This document shows, in pieces, positions 18,543 through 28,096 of a stretch of DNA of 64,000 nucleotides. The stretch lies in assembly GCA_016743235.1 (NCBI GenBank), contig VRZD01000001.1, positions 186,001 to 250,000 of the forward strand. The letters run 5' to 3'. How positions within the stretch are numbered: position 1 is the first letter of the stretch; the number at the start of each line of letters is the position of its first letter. The notes under the pieces are model-generated. The model was not told the DNA's origin, did not search any database, and was given only the letters and a program-made list of their open reading frames with translations. Position numbers and translations under genes: made by a program. This DNA comes from Pantanalinema sp. GBBB05 (lineage in GTDB: Bacteria; Cyanobacteriota; Cyanobacteriia; Leptolyngbyales; Leptolyngbyaceae).

Positions 18543-19154
18543 TTAGCCTCCGCGTTTGCGTTCATTCGCCAGCATCCAGGCTGCCACAACGCCACCAATA
18601 AAACCGAACAAATGACCTTCCCAAGAAATCCCATACTGGAAGGGTAAAACTCCCCAAACTAAACTGCCGTATAGGATAGCCGTAACGATCGCGAGCGAGA
18701 TCGCTAGAACACTCCGCTCAAAAAATCCGCGCAGTAGTAAATAGCCTAAATAACCAAAAATGACTCCACTCGCCCCAATATGAATTGTTCCTGGTCTGCC
18801 GATCAACCAGGTGCCCAACCCACTGGATAATCCGGCAATGATACTAACGATGAAAAAATCACTGGTTTCCCGCAACATCACTAGCCAGCCCAACACCACA
18901 AAGGGAATGGTATTGCCAATCAAGTGAGCAAAGTTACCGTGGAGAAAGGGCGCAAACAAAATTCCCCGCAGTCCAATTAAACTCTGCGGCACAATGCCAT
19001 ATACATCTAAGGTGGTACGTGAAACTGAACGTAAGAGAAATTGATCAATGATCTCCAGCGTCCACGCCACAGCGATTAAACCCAACAGAATCGTAAATTG
19101 GTTGCGGAGTTCTCCGGCGATCGTCCGTTCCCCTTTAGTGCTACGCATAATCAA
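18543..19154 (-). CDS. Rhomboid-family intramembrane serine protease
   Basis: The 203-residue protein has six hydrophobic helices. The catalytic Ser is in GASGVIFGYLGYLLL and the catalytic His in SWEGHLFGFIGG. Both active-site residues are present, so it should be active, cleaving membrane proteins within the bilayer. FLHGNFAHLIGNTIPF carries the conserved HxxxN region. Length is at the short end, typical of bacterial rhomboids. It is coupled to the downstream SDR gene. Confidence 0.9.
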   Translation of the reverse strand: MIMRSTKGERTIAGELRNQFTILLGLIAVAWTLEIIDQFLLRSVSRTTLDVYGIVPQSLIGLRGILFAPFLHGNFAHLIGNTIPFVVLGWLVMLRETSDFFIVSIIAGLSSGLGTWLIGRPGTIHIGASGVIFGYLGYLLLRGFFERSVLAISLAIVTAILYGSLVWGVLPFQYGISWEGHLFGFIGGVVAAWMLANERKRGG

Positions 19155-19223
19155 TCATTAGTTAACAGTAATTTAGGAGGCAAAAGAGCCAGCGTTCATC
19201 AGCAATCGCCCTATCTTGATCTT

Positions 19224-21185
19224 CTAATGCTCCTGTTTTAACAAAAACTGTTGCACAAACAGGACCGTGGCATAAAACTGAAAATCGAAATTGGCTTTTT
19301 TAGCAAATCCATGCCCTTCATCCTTTGCCATCAAATACCAAACCGGAACCTGGTTATTCCGGACAGTTGCCACAATTTGTTCAGCTTCAGCCAGGGGAAC
19401 GCGTGGATCATTTTTGCCATGAATCACAAATAACGGCTGTTGAATTTTACTGGCATTATTCAGCGGTGAGATTCGCAGCAGAAAGTCGCGCATTTGTGGA
19501 TCACGTTCATCCCCATACTCCACTCGGCGTAAATCACGGCGATAATTTTCAGTGCGCTCCAAAAAGGTGACGAAGTTAGAAATGCCAACGATATCGATCG
19601 CCGCTCGAATTCGATCGCTATAGTGAGTGGCGACGGCTAGAGCCATGTACCCCCCATAGCTACCCCCCATCACCAAGATTCGATCTGGATCTAAATCCGG
19701 TTGAGTAGCAATCCAATCCAGGAGGGCGCCAATGTCTTTCACCGAATCTTCTCGAAGTTTACCGTCATCGAGTTTTAGAAAGGTTTTACCATATCCGGTA
19801 GACCCCCGCACGTTAGGCATAAGGAGGGCGACCCCCAGTTCATTTAAGAAGAAATTATCACGTCCCTGAAAAATCGGACGAGATTGGCTTTCGGGTCCTC
19901 CATGAATGTCAATGATCACTGGACGCTTACCGGTAAACCGCTTTGGGGGTCGGTATAGAAAGCCAGAAATCGTTTTGTTGTCAAAACTTTTCCACCGGAC
20001 TAATTCAGCTTCGGCAAAGTTGGCAGTATTCAGTCCGCCAGTTTCGCTTTCAGTCCACCGTTGCAGTTGGTTGGTAGTGACATCCCAGGAATAGACATCT
20101 GCTGGAAACCGAGCCGTCAGTAGAGTCAACCCTAAGTCTTTGTTATTGGGATGCCAACTAATCCCATAAATTAAGCCAGGCGGCAGTTGAGGCACAGGCT
20201 TCTCTTGGCGGGTAGCGGTATCAAGCAGATGCAGCACACTTCTACCATCCTCATTAGTGACGAAGGCTAGTAACTTGCCATCCTGCGACAGATCAAAATC
20301 CTCAACATCCCAGGGAATCTGGCTTGTTAGGTCGGTATAGGTTCGAGTTGCTAGATCGAAATAAGATAAGCGTTGAAATTCTGAACCTCGATCGCTGATG
20401 ACGTACAACCCTCGACCATCGCCACTGAATAGTGCCCCGTCATATGCCACAGGCTCAGTCCCCGGTTTAGGCGTCAGCAGAGTTTTCTCACCGGAGTGAG
20501 CATCTACTAGCCAAAGATAGCTCTCGTTAGCAGAGAGATACTGGGATACCAATACCTGGCGATCATCCGGCGACCAATCTAACGGCGACCAGCCGCCCCC
20601 CTCAACAGTCAGTAACAAGCGATTGGACTGAGGATTCAGAGGAGCAATCACATACAGATCATTATCCTGCCCATTCCGGCGAGTCGAGGTATAGACCATG
20701 CGATCGCCCGCCGTTGACCAAACTCCCCGGCTATTCTTGGATTTACCATCGGTTAGCAGCGTCACCTCGCCCGTCGCTAAATCGTAACGGTAGTTTTGGT
20801 TAAACTCGTTACCGCCAGTATCTCGACTAAAAACAAAGTATTCTCCTGTCGTCGGTTGATACGTTGCTCCGGTAGGGGCTTCGGCAAAAAAGGTTAACTG
20901 CTGTCGCATTCCAAGCGGCGATCGCACCCGATGCACCTGAGCCGTATTGGCAAACCGAGTAGAAATCAACATCTCTCGTTGCGTTGGATGCCAGCTTGAC
21001 AATATCGCCGATCGAAACTCGGTATAGCGTTTGACTGTATCCACCAGTGAGGCTGGGATGGGCGGGATGCCTTCAACCACTAAATTTTCGTTAGGAGTCA
21101 GGGTATCAGCCAGGATGGGTTCCATACACGTTAAGGTCAGCAGGGCAGGCAGCACGATCGCGACCGTTGTCCGGAACAGTTTCAT
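19224..21185 (-). CDS. S9-family prolyl oligopeptidase-like peptidase, exported
   Basis: The start is taken at ATG 21185 (653 residues). An in-frame TTG at 21200 adds 5. A signal peptide is visible (KLFRTTVAIVLPALLTLTC...ILAD). A seven-bladed propeller follows (TolB-like repeats with SPDDRQVLVS and SQDGKLLAFVT), then an alpha/beta-hydrolase domain with catalytic Ser in GGSYGGYMA, Asp in GKNDPRVPL and His in KDEGHGF. It likely cleaves peptides in the periplasm, acylaminoacyl- or dipeptidyl-peptidase style. All catalytic residues are present. Confidence 0.9.
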   Translation of the reverse strand: MKLFRTTVAIVLPALLTLTCMEPILADTLTPNENLVVEGIPPIPASLVDTVKRYTEFRSAILSSWHPTQREMLISTRFANTAQVHRVRSPLGMRQQLTFFAEAPTGATYQPTTGEYFVFSRDTGGNEFNQNYRYDLATGEVTLLTDGKSKNSRGVWSTAGDRMVYTSTRRNGQDNDLYVIAPLNPQSNRLLLTVEGGGWSPLDWSPDDRQVLVSQYLSANESYLWLVDAHSGEKTLLTPKPGTEPVAYDGALFSGDGRGLYVISDRGSEFQRLSYFDLATRTYTDLTSQIPWDVEDFDLSQDGKLLAFVTNEDGRSVLHLLDTATRQEKPVPQLPPGLIYGISWHPNNKDLGLTLLTARFPADVYSWDVTTNQLQRWTESETGGLNTANFAEAELVRWKSFDNKTISGFLYRPPKRFTGKRPVIIDIHGGPESQSRPIFQGRDNFFLNELGVALLMPNVRGSTGYGKTFLKLDDGKLREDSVKDIGALLDWIATQPDLDPDRILVMGGSYGGYMALAVATHYSDRIRAAIDIVGISNFVTFLERTENYRRDLRRVEYGDERDPQMRDFLLRISPLNNASKIQQPLFVIHGKNDPRVPLAEAEQIVATVRNNQVPVWYLMAKDEGHGFAKKANFDFQFYATVLFVQQFLLKQEH

Positions 21186-21357
21186 GAGGTGGTCGGGCAA
21201 TCAAGGTTTTCCAAGCATTCCGCATCAACAGTACCACGGCTGCTCCCCAGTGATACAGCAGCACCACTCCTTATACCAATTCCGTAATCAAGGGTTGTTG
21301 ACGACCCAAACTAAGCTGGTTAAATCACGACCCATTCGGCTGCTCTGACTTAGAGCA

Positions 21358-21591
21358 TCAGACCCAATTAATACTCCGTAGCCACTTCCAAACCCCTGTA
21401 TGTCGTCTGACCGTCACCCCCTGGCTTTGTTCCCTGGCGATCGACATCAGTTCTTCAGTCGTAAAGCTATAACCCAGTTGCTCCGTAATTCTTAAAAATT
21501 CTTCTGGGCTAGAAATATGTTCGAATTTATCTCGCAGCGTCGCATCGTAAGCTGCTGCCTCCAGAAATCGATTCGCACTTTCCAGCGACAT
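21358..21591 (-). CDS. Nif11-like leader domain protein, 77 aa
   Basis: The Nif11 pattern is visible: SLESANRFLEAAAYDATLR, then a helix with PEEFLRITEQLGYSFTTEEL. GGAGG precedes the ATG 21591. Nif11-type sequences serve as leaders of RiPP precursors or as stand-alone small proteins in cyanobacteria. No double-glycine cleavage site or core peptide follows (the tail reads HTGVWKWLRSINWV), and no lanthipeptide or cyclase gene is nearby. A stand-alone role is therefore more likely than a natural-product precursor. Confidence 0.75.
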   Translation of the reverse strand: MSLESANRFLEAAAYDATLRDKFEHISSPEEFLRITEQLGYSFTTEELMSIAREQSQGVTVRRHTGVWKWLRSINWV

Positions 21592-21878
21592 TTCTGAATC
21601 CTCCTTCTGGTATTGCGTATCCCCGACAGCAAATTTTGCCTCTAGGTTATACTGCCCTAAATCTCTGTGATCTTTAACGTTGCTTTATCTAAAGAATTAC
21701 TCCAAGTTTGTAATTATACTCATCTGCCCATTAAAAAAGCTGCCATCCGCTCCAAGGTGTGTGGTGCAAACAATTCGCTAAGAAGCGCAAAAGGGCAGTG
21801 CCCAATGACTGCCCTAAACGAAATTGCCGGATCACTAAAACGCCGACCCTGATTAACTCTTGAGTTCAGTTTCTCATT

Positions 21879-22583
21879 CTAGCCATCAGATAAAGCAGGT
21901 GGAATGCCCACCACAGGGCAAGGGAAAAAGCGCCCCAACTGCCGAACTAACGGATGCTCTGCCGATTCACAACCTACGATCAACATCGTGGCTGACTCTG
22001 CCTGCACTACATTTTTTAGTTCTGGGATCAAATCGCCAAAGCGCAGATGGGTTTTTAATGAACCGCGCCATTCATCAGCCAGATACCGCGCCCGCCACAG
22101 AATACGATCGGCTTGTTCAAACGAATCTGCCCAACATGAAGACACATCGGAGACTGACGGTTGGCAAGATTCTGTCAGCTCTGGTGCGATACTGTTAGGG
22201 CGCGGCTGAACCGCTGCTTGACCACAAGCCACCAGAGGAGCAGACTCCCGGTGCTTTTTCCGGGAAAATGGTTTACTTTTAGAGGCTACCGAGCGATTTG
22301 ATGATAAACCTGGACTACATGAACTTTGCAAGTCCATCACATAGACCACCTGCACCGTCACCGCTTTGGAGGTAGCTAGCCGAGTTTGATGAGCAATCCA
22401 TAAAGTTAAATCGAGGGCAATTTGGCTACGGGGCGAACCATTATATGCCACCATCAAGGTTACCTCTTGAGCGGTATTGGACGGAGCGGAACCACCTGAT
22501 GGAGGCACAAGTAACATTTGCCGGGTCAGGTCGCTACAACCTAGCGCTCCCTCAAGACGCGCAAGCATTGATGTAATGTTCAC
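21879..22583 (-). CDS. Universal-stress-protein-like, 234 aa
   Basis: The start is GTG 22583 with GAGG upstream. There is a UspA-like beginning (LMVAYNGSPRSQIALDLTLW) and a UspA-like end (LKTHLRFGDLIPELKNVV, then ATMLIVGCESAEHPLVRQL). Between them is a ~70-residue low-complexity, Ser/Pro-rich insert, so the ATP-binding core is interrupted. The canonical GxxGxxGS(T/V) ATP motif is not obvious, suggesting a non-ATP-binding or divergent Usp. Its role is probably stress-linked, but this is uncertain. Confidence 0.65.
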   Translation of the reverse strand: MNITSMLARLEGALGCSDLTRQMLLVPPSGGSAPSNTAQEVTLMVAYNGSPRSQIALDLTLWIAHQTRLATSKAVTVQVVYVMDLQSSCSPGLSSNRSVASKSKPFSRKKHRESAPLVACGQAAVQPRPNSIAPELTESCQPSVSDVSSCWADSFEQADRILWRARYLADEWRGSLKTHLRFGDLIPELKNVVQAESATMLIVGCESAEHPLVRQLGRFFPCPVVGIPPALSDG

Positions 22584-23275
22584 GGTTGACCTCTCTAAAA
22601 AAAGTAGAACACGGACGAGAGGTGGGTCAGGCGACAGACGGAGCAGTCAAGATGTGCTGCTAAATCTACCAGGAGACTCCAGACCGCTGCATAAAGCGTT
22701 AGTCTTAGGCACTCCTCCCATTGCCGACGGAGTTAGCTGACGGGCGAAGACTGGAAGGTGTCTCTTTCAGGTATGCTGAAATTAGCCCCTAAAATTTGGT
22801 TCCTCCGTTCTGAACCAAACTCACGATCGAAACCTTCCATCATGATTTGGTTGCAGATTAGGCTACCCACTTAAATAGACATCATGAGAATAATTAACTA
22901 ATGTGTGTCTTTAGCCAGGAATTCAAACAATTTGCGCTCTAGTAATGAAGAGGCAAAGCAGTCATTTCAGGGTTTTTATTCATCCTCTAGCCACTATAAC
23001 CCACCCATTTTGGGTTCTGCATCTGCCCTAAAGTAGTTGTTCACGAAACTTATAAGCTCTCTCATAGAAAGTAATTAACCAAATTCAGCAAAGTTAGGGA
23101 GTTCGGCAAATTCCGTCCGTCAACCCTGAATCTAAACGGCAAAAAATCAACATAACTCAACATAAATTAAGAAGAAAGTTAATTATTGCTCGTGAATCGA
23201 GTCGAAAGATCACAGAATAAGGATATAGATGATGCAGGATGAGCATGACCAGTATGATGTTCATCTCCTATATCT
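22584..23275. other. 692-bp intergenic region between divergent genes
   Basis: It lies between the Usp-like gene (left) and the helicase gene (right) and must hold both promoters. It is AT-rich at 22,900-23,230. I see no convincing gene, tRNA or known RNA motif. A 28-codon reading frame at 22,944 looks random. Confidence 0.5.
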
Positions 23276-26017
23276 TTGCTCTTTACTTCTGATGTTCGCG
23301 TGAGTGCTTCCCTTAAACCGTCAGGGCTTGATCTAAAGCAACTGTTCCCATTTCAGTTAGATGAGTTTCAACTTCAGGCGATCGCTGCTTTAGAAGCAGG
23401 GCGATCGGTCGTCGTTTGCGCTCCCACTGGCTCTGGTAAAACGCTGGTTGGTGAGTATGCCATTCATCGTGCTCTAGCCCAAGGACAGCGGGTATTCTAC
23501 ACCACGCCCCTGAAGGCACTATCCAACCAAAAGCTCCGGGATTTTCGCGAGCTATTTGGCAGCGATCGAGTTGGGTTACTGACGGGGGATATCTCGGTCA
23601 GTCGGGAGGCCCCCATTCTGGTGATGACGACAGAAATCTTTCGCAATATGCTGTACGGCACCCCGATCGGCGAAGTGGGTACCTCCCTGGTAGGGGTGCA
23701 AGCGGTAGTGCTGGACGAATGCCACTATATGAACGATCGGCAGCGAGGTACCGTTTGGGAGGAATCCATCATCTACTGTCCCCCAGAAATCCAACTGGTT
23801 GCTCTATCCGCCACGGTAGCGAATAGTGACCAACTGACGGATTGGATTGCCCAAGTGCATGGACCGACCGATCGCATTTATTCGGACTTTCGCCCAGTTC
23901 CCCTTAAGTTCCACTTCTGCAATCCCAAAGGGTTGTTTCCGCTGTTAGACGACAGTGGAAAACGGATGAATCAGCGTCTGCGTCCTAAAGGTGGAAAGGG
24001 AGCAAAGCCCGCTGGCAAAGGACGCAGTCCCCGGCAAGAAAGCCCTAATTTAGCGTATGTCTTGACCCAGCTACAACAGCGAGATATGCTACCGGCGATT
24101 TACTTCATCTTTAGTCGTCGGGGGTGTGATCAGGCTGTAGCGGAGGTGAGTAATCTGCCCTTATCGCTGGTGACGGAAGCTGAAGCGCAACAGCTCAAAC
24201 AACGTGTCAATGAGTTTTTGGCGGCAAACCCAGATGCAGGACGAGCCGGACAAGTTGAACCGCTATGTCGGGGGATTGCTGCCCACCATGCCGGAATTTT
24301 GCCTGCCTGGAAGGGATTAATTGAAGAACTGTTCCAGCTGGGCTTGATCAAGGTCGTATTTGCAACTGAAACGCTGGCAGCCGGAATTAATATGCCAGCC
24401 CGTACAACAGTTATTTCTAGTCTCTCTAAACGCACAGATCTGGGACATCGCCTCCTCACAGCGTCCGAGTTTTTGCAGATGGCAGGACGAGCCGGACGAC
24501 GAGGGATGGACATTCTAGGACATGTCGTCACGGTACAGACCCCCTTTGAAGGAGCGCGGGAAGCTTCGTATCTTGCTACGGTCGGTGCTGATCCGTTAGT
24601 CAGTCAGTTTACTCCCAGCTATGGCATGGTGTTAAACCTGCTACAAACCCATAGTTTAGAGGACGCTAGAGATCTGCTAGAACGCAGTTTTGGGCAATAT
24701 TTGGCAACAGATTATCTTCGTCCCCAACAGGAGGCAATCAATACCTTACGAGCAGAACTTGCCCAACTAGAAGCGCAGCTCGGAGCAGTAGATTGGAAAT
24801 TGCTGGCTCAATATGAAAAGTTGCAAGAACGGTTAAAGGAAGAACGCCGTCTGCTAAAGACCTTACAGTCCCAAGCCGATGATATGCGAGTGAGTGATCT
24901 AGCGATCGCGCTTTCCTTCGCCGTAGCAGGCAGCATGATGAGCTTGAAAGGGCAATTTGTCCCAGTGCAGACGCCCCTATCAGCGGTATTAGTCACAAAA
25001 ACGGCGGGGGCTGGTCAGTTTCCCTATCTCGTTTGTTTGGGGCAAGACAACCGTTGGTATGTCATTACAGTAGGAGATGTGATCAGTTTGCGAGGCGACA
25101 TTCCTCGATTAGCGGGAGTAGATGATTTAGCTCCCCCTCCCGAAATGCCCTTGAAGCCAGGGCAATCACGGAGTGGAAATGAGCAGACAGCCGCGATCGC
25201 TCGTCAAATTCCCACATTATCCTTACCGGACGACGCCCCAGAAGTGTATGCCCAAATACAACGGATGCAGGCAGTCGAAGCGCAGATTGAGGCACACCCA
25301 GTTCAACAATGGGGCAATCGCACCACAATTTTGAAACGGCAAAAACGGATCACCGCGATTCAGGAGGAATTGCGCGATCGTGAGGAAAAACTCGGTCGTA
25401 ACTTACATCGGCGCTGGGATGAATTTCTCAGCCTAATCACGATTCTGCAAAGCTTCGGCTATTTAGACGAAACTACTCCCACGCCAGCAGGTCAGGCTGC
25501 CTCCGCCATTCGGGGAGATAACGAACTCTGGTTGGGGTTAGCTCTCCTATCAGGTGAACTGGATACATTAGAGCCACAGCATTTAGCCGCTACCTGTTTA
25601 GCCCTGGTGACAGAGGTATCTCGCCCGGATAGCTGGACACGATACAACCTGTCGCCGGAGGTCGAAGAGGCCCTAGAAAGCTTACGAGGAATTCGCCGCC
25701 GGTTGTTCCAGACGCAACGACAGCAACAACGCGAACTAACGCGGACCTACCCCGGACAAACCTTTGAAATGCCACCCGTCTGGCTAGAATATGAGTTTGT
25801 TGGTTTAGCCGAACAATGGGCGCTGGGAACCGAGTGGACGGAGCTTTGCAGTAATACCAGTCTAGATGAAGGCGATGTAGTACGGATTCTCCGTCGCACC
25901 TTAGATTTTCTATCGCAGATTCCCCATGTCCCGCATTTACCGGGAGGATTGAAGCGCAACGCGATCGATGCGATTCGGATGCTCGATCGCTTCCCAGTCA
26001 GTGGGTTAATTGACTAG
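23276..26017 (+). CDS. Ski2-like DExH RNA helicase with DSHCT domain
   Basis: The 913-residue protein has the Ski2/Mtr4-type core: LFPFQLDEFQ (Q-like), Walker A APTGSGKTLVGE, motif II DECHYM, motif III LSATVAN, and motif VI QMAGRAGRRGMD. A middle arch-like region and a C-terminal DSHCT-like helical domain follow. Related cyanobacterial/chloroplast ISE2-type helicases act in RNA turnover or processing. The start is unclear: TTG 23276 is the longest, GTG 23300 (VSASLKPSGL) is a plausible alternative, and no strong ribosome site marks either. Opposite it upstream is the Usp-like gene. Confidence 0.85.
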   Translation: MLFTSDVRVSASLKPSGLDLKQLFPFQLDEFQLQAIAALEAGRSVVVCAPTGSGKTLVGEYAIHRALAQGQRVFYTTPLKALSNQKLRDFRELFGSDRVGLLTGDISVSREAPILVMTTEIFRNMLYGTPIGEVGTSLVGVQAVVLDECHYMNDRQRGTVWEESIIYCPPEIQLVALSATVANSDQLTDWIAQVHGPTDRIYSDFRPVPLKFHFCNPKGLFPLLDDSGKRMNQRLRPKGGKGAKPAGKGRSPRQESPNLAYVLTQLQQRDMLPAIYFIFSRRGCDQAVAEVSNLPLSLVTEAEAQQLKQRVNEFLAANPDAGRAGQVEPLCRGIAAHHAGILPAWKGLIEELFQLGLIKVVFATETLAAGINMPARTTVISSLSKRTDLGHRLLTASEFLQMAGRAGRRGMDILGHVVTVQTPFEGAREASYLATVGADPLVSQFTPSYGMVLNLLQTHSLEDARDLLERSFGQYLATDYLRPQQEAINTLRAELAQLEAQLGAVDWKLLAQYEKLQERLKEERRLLKTLQSQADDMRVSDLAIALSFAVAGSMMSLKGQFVPVQTPLSAVLVTKTAGAGQFPYLVCLGQDNRWYVITVGDVISLRGDIPRLAGVDDLAPPPEMPLKPGQSRSGNEQTAAIARQIPTLSLPDDAPEVYAQIQRMQAVEAQIEAHPVQQWGNRTTILKRQKRITAIQEELRDREEKLGRNLHRRWDEFLSLITILQSFGYLDETTPTPAGQAASAIRGDNELWLGLALLSGELDTLEPQHLAATCLALVTEVSRPDSWTRYNLSPEVEEALESLRGIRRRLFQTQRQQQRELTRTYPGQTFEMPPVWLEYEFVGLAEQWALGTEWTELCSNTSLDEGDVVRILRRTLDFLSQIPHVPHLPGGLKRNAIDAIRMLDRFPVSGLID

Positions 26018-26026
26018 AATCTCAGA

Positions 26027-26470
26027 CTAGCGAGCGCCAGTACCAGTAGAGTTGCCACTAGAGCGAATCGGACCATTATAGTTAACGGTTGTTCTCCAAC
26101 CGTTAGGATTGACAGTCACTTGACTTTCTACAGTGGCTTTAGAAAAACCAGGCGCCAGACAGCCCAGAAAGGTAAAGGTGATCGTACCATCACTATTTTC
26201 AACGAACGGGGCATTCATTGCCTGACCATGCATGGAGTTCTCAGCTCGATATTTGCCGATGCCACCATTCGCGGCTTCTGCCGCTTGTCGGGCATAGTTT
26301 TTGGCTCGGCTGAGGTTAGGGATGGGTGTTCTGATTGACGTTGCCCGAGTTAAAGGTCTAAATGAAGGGCAAGTTCCCTGGGCAGTTGCCGGCTGGCTAC
26401 TCAGGAGGACAGGTAAGCTACCGGAAATCAAAGTGACCAAGGTGAAGCTAGTCAACAGAATTTTGTGCAT
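26027..26470 (-). CDS. Secreted hypothetical protein, 147 aa
   Basis: A clear signal peptide (KILLTSFTLVTLISGSLPVLL, cleavage after ATA) precedes a soluble domain of ~115 residues. That domain has two cysteines (GTCPSF and FLGCLAPG), which may form a disulfide, and a C-terminal Gly/Ser-rich tail. It includes LSRAKNYARQAAEAANGG and DGTITFTFLGC. It is probably periplasmic. I recognise no family. It converges on the helicase gene with 9 bases between stops. Confidence 0.65.
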   Translation of the reverse strand: MHKILLTSFTLVTLISGSLPVLLSSQPATAQGTCPSFRPLTRATSIRTPIPNLSRAKNYARQAAEAANGGIGKYRAENSMHGQAMNAPFVENSDGTITFTFLGCLAPGFSKATVESQVTVNPNGWRTTVNYNGPIRSSGNSTGTGAR

Positions 26471-26643
26471 ATGACAACAGTCTGAAATGGCTAAGTGTAC
26501 TAACCTGCATTGTATGCGGATGTCTAAAAACCATAAAGAGTCGATAAAAATTGTATAAATTGTTACTGTTTTATAACATGCCTGCCTATAATTGGAGGCA
26601 AGGCACGGATGATAAACATTAGTCCATCATTGAGTCAAACCTC

Positions 26644-26856
26644 ATGCTAGAACTCTCTCAGACGACCCCCGTCTTCAAGACTCTGCAAGAAGTCGATCAA
26701 GCGGTTCAAACATATCTGGCGACTGACTTGAAAGAACCGGAACTGTTTAATCAGTGGCAAGCGATTCGTGACGCATCTTTAGAATTAGGTGATACTCTAC
26801 CTGACCCTGGTGTGGTGGGCGAGAGCGATCGTGTGGCAGGGGAAGATAGCTATTAA
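26644..26856 (+). CDS. Small acidic hypothetical protein, 70 aa
   Basis: ATG 26644 opens a helical acidic protein (TLQEVDQAVQTYLATD, then LFNQWQAIRDASLELGDTL). It is single, divergent from the secreted-protein gene at its left, and followed by a good hairpin at 26864-26892, which supports it being expressed. I recognise no family. Confidence 0.5.
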   Translation: MLELSQTTPVFKTLQEVDQAVQTYLATDLKEPELFNQWQAIRDASLELGDTLPDPGVVGESDRVAGEDSY

Positions 26857-26863
26857 ATGAACT

Positions 26864-26897
26864 ACTCCTAGCCACTATGCTGAGCTAGGAGTTTCTC
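26864..26897 (+). terminator. Hairpin terminator
   Basis: ACTCCTAGC (26864-26872) pairs with GCTAGGAGT (26884-26892), followed by TTCTC. It lies directly after the 70-aa gene. Confidence 0.55.
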
Positions 26898-26949
26898 ACC
26901 CTTCTTCGCCCCAAATTGCCTCAGAGATCCCGTAGAACGAGCTACAGTA

Positions 26950-27408
26950 AGTCCTTTTTTTCCTGATGACCACAATTTGAACAGGTTTTGGACGGCTTAA
27001 CTGCTTGAGTGGAGCACTTCGATGAACATTTCACTTGTTTTCATCAGCTCGTAATCCAAAACTTAAAGAAACATCCCCTATCCAGAATTGAGTAGTTTAG
27101 CCCAGATGTTTAACGGGTATGTTGATCCTGCTCGGTTTCGGCAGTCTTTCAGATTGAGTTTTTCTGTAGTAACCAGCTGCCTATTCGTGTAGCCAATTTT
27201 GTGTTTGGTTCGCAACTTTATGTTGGAGCGCGATCGCCGGCTTAGATAATTTCTGCCATCGTTTCGATACTTTGATTCTCTTCTTAAAGTTGAGAACTCG
27301 CTTCCGCCGTTTCTGCTTCAATACTTGACGAATCTTGGCTTGAGTGATGACCATGCGTCGAGAAGGCTCAACTATGGTGCTGTCACTCATTGCAGCGAGG
27401 TAAGACAA
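26950..27408 (-). pseudogene. TnpB (IS200/IS605 OrfB) remnant
   Basis: The leftward frame 27181-27408 has a TnpB-like segment (KKRIKVSKRWQKLSK, then LQHKVANQTQNWLHE). Separately, 26953-27025 read leftward gives a TnpB-type zinc ribbon (KCSTQAVKPSKTCSNCG). The catalytic RuvC regions between them are missing or scrambled, and the tail after the ribbon carries stop codons. It is a decayed IS605-family transposase with an internal deletion. I see no intact left/right end hairpins or TnpA gene. Confidence 0.6.
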
Positions 27409-27551
27409 TCGATCAACTTACCACGTTTCCGATTGCTGTCTTGATCTAGCTACTAAGGTCGAATTGTACAAATACGTCTAACGCCATCTCCACTCAAGAA
27501 ACTGGACTTCCTGAGCAGATTACAGATACAAGCAAAATCTAACTAAGAGAA

Positions 27552-27638
27552 CGGAGAGAGAGGGATTCGAACCCTCGTTACCCTTACGAGTAAACAGCAT
27601 TTCCAGTGCTGCGCCTTCAACCACTCGGCCATCTCTCC
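27552..27638 (-). tRNA. tRNA-Ser (GGA)
   Basis: Cloverleaf on the minus strand: acceptor GGAGAGA/TCTCTCC, anticodon stem CAGCA/TGCTG with loop CTGGAAA (anticodon GGA), a long variable arm as expected for Ser, and the T-loop GGTTCGAATCC. Length is 87 bases, with no encoded CCA. Confidence 0.95.
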
Positions 27639-27727
27639 AAGAGACTAGCGCTACAACTTGCGCCACCGAATGATTATATTAGCAGAAGCTTGTCCCATTC
27701 TGGCAACAAATCCCGTAAATTTAATTC

Positions 27728-28096
27728 ATGAGCAATCTTTATACCGTCCGTATCCACGATCGCCGCACCGATACCTTCCATACGGTGCAGGTTCCACCTG
27801 ATCGATATATCTTACATACCGCAGAACATCATGGTGCTGAACTACCATTCTCCTGCCGAAATGGCGCCTGTACTGCCTGCGCCGTGCGAGTCCTATCTGG
27901 AGAATTACGCCAGCCCGAAGCAATGGGACTTTCTCCCGATCTACAGAAACGGGGTTATGCCCTACTATGTGTCAGCTATGCTTGCTCTGATCTAGAAGTG
28001 GAAACCCAGGATGAAGATGAAGTGTACGAACTTCAATTTGGGCAATACTTCGGCAAAGGTAAGGTCAGACGTGGATTCCCGCTGGATGAAGACTAG
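27728..28096 (+). CDS. FdC2-like [2Fe-2S] ferredoxin
   Basis: The 122-residue plant-type ferredoxin has the cluster ligands CRNGACTAC (C-x4-C-x2-C) and a fourth Cys in LLCVSYAC. A C-terminal extension ending VYELQFGQYFGKGKVRRG marks the FdC2-type branch rather than photosynthetic PetF. It is an electron carrier with likely negative redox potential; its partner is unknown. It overlaps the start of the nuclease gene by 11 bases. Confidence 0.9.
   Translation: MSNLYTVRIHDRRTDTFHTVQVPPDRYILHTAEHHGAELPFSCRNGACTACAVRVLSGELRQPEAMGLSPDLQKRGYALLCVSYACSDLEVETQDEDEVYELQFGQYFGKGKVRRGFPLDED

Noticed and set aside
21358..21591. RiPP precursor from the Nif11 protein
   Set aside because: No double-Gly cleavage site, core peptide or modification enzyme is nearby.
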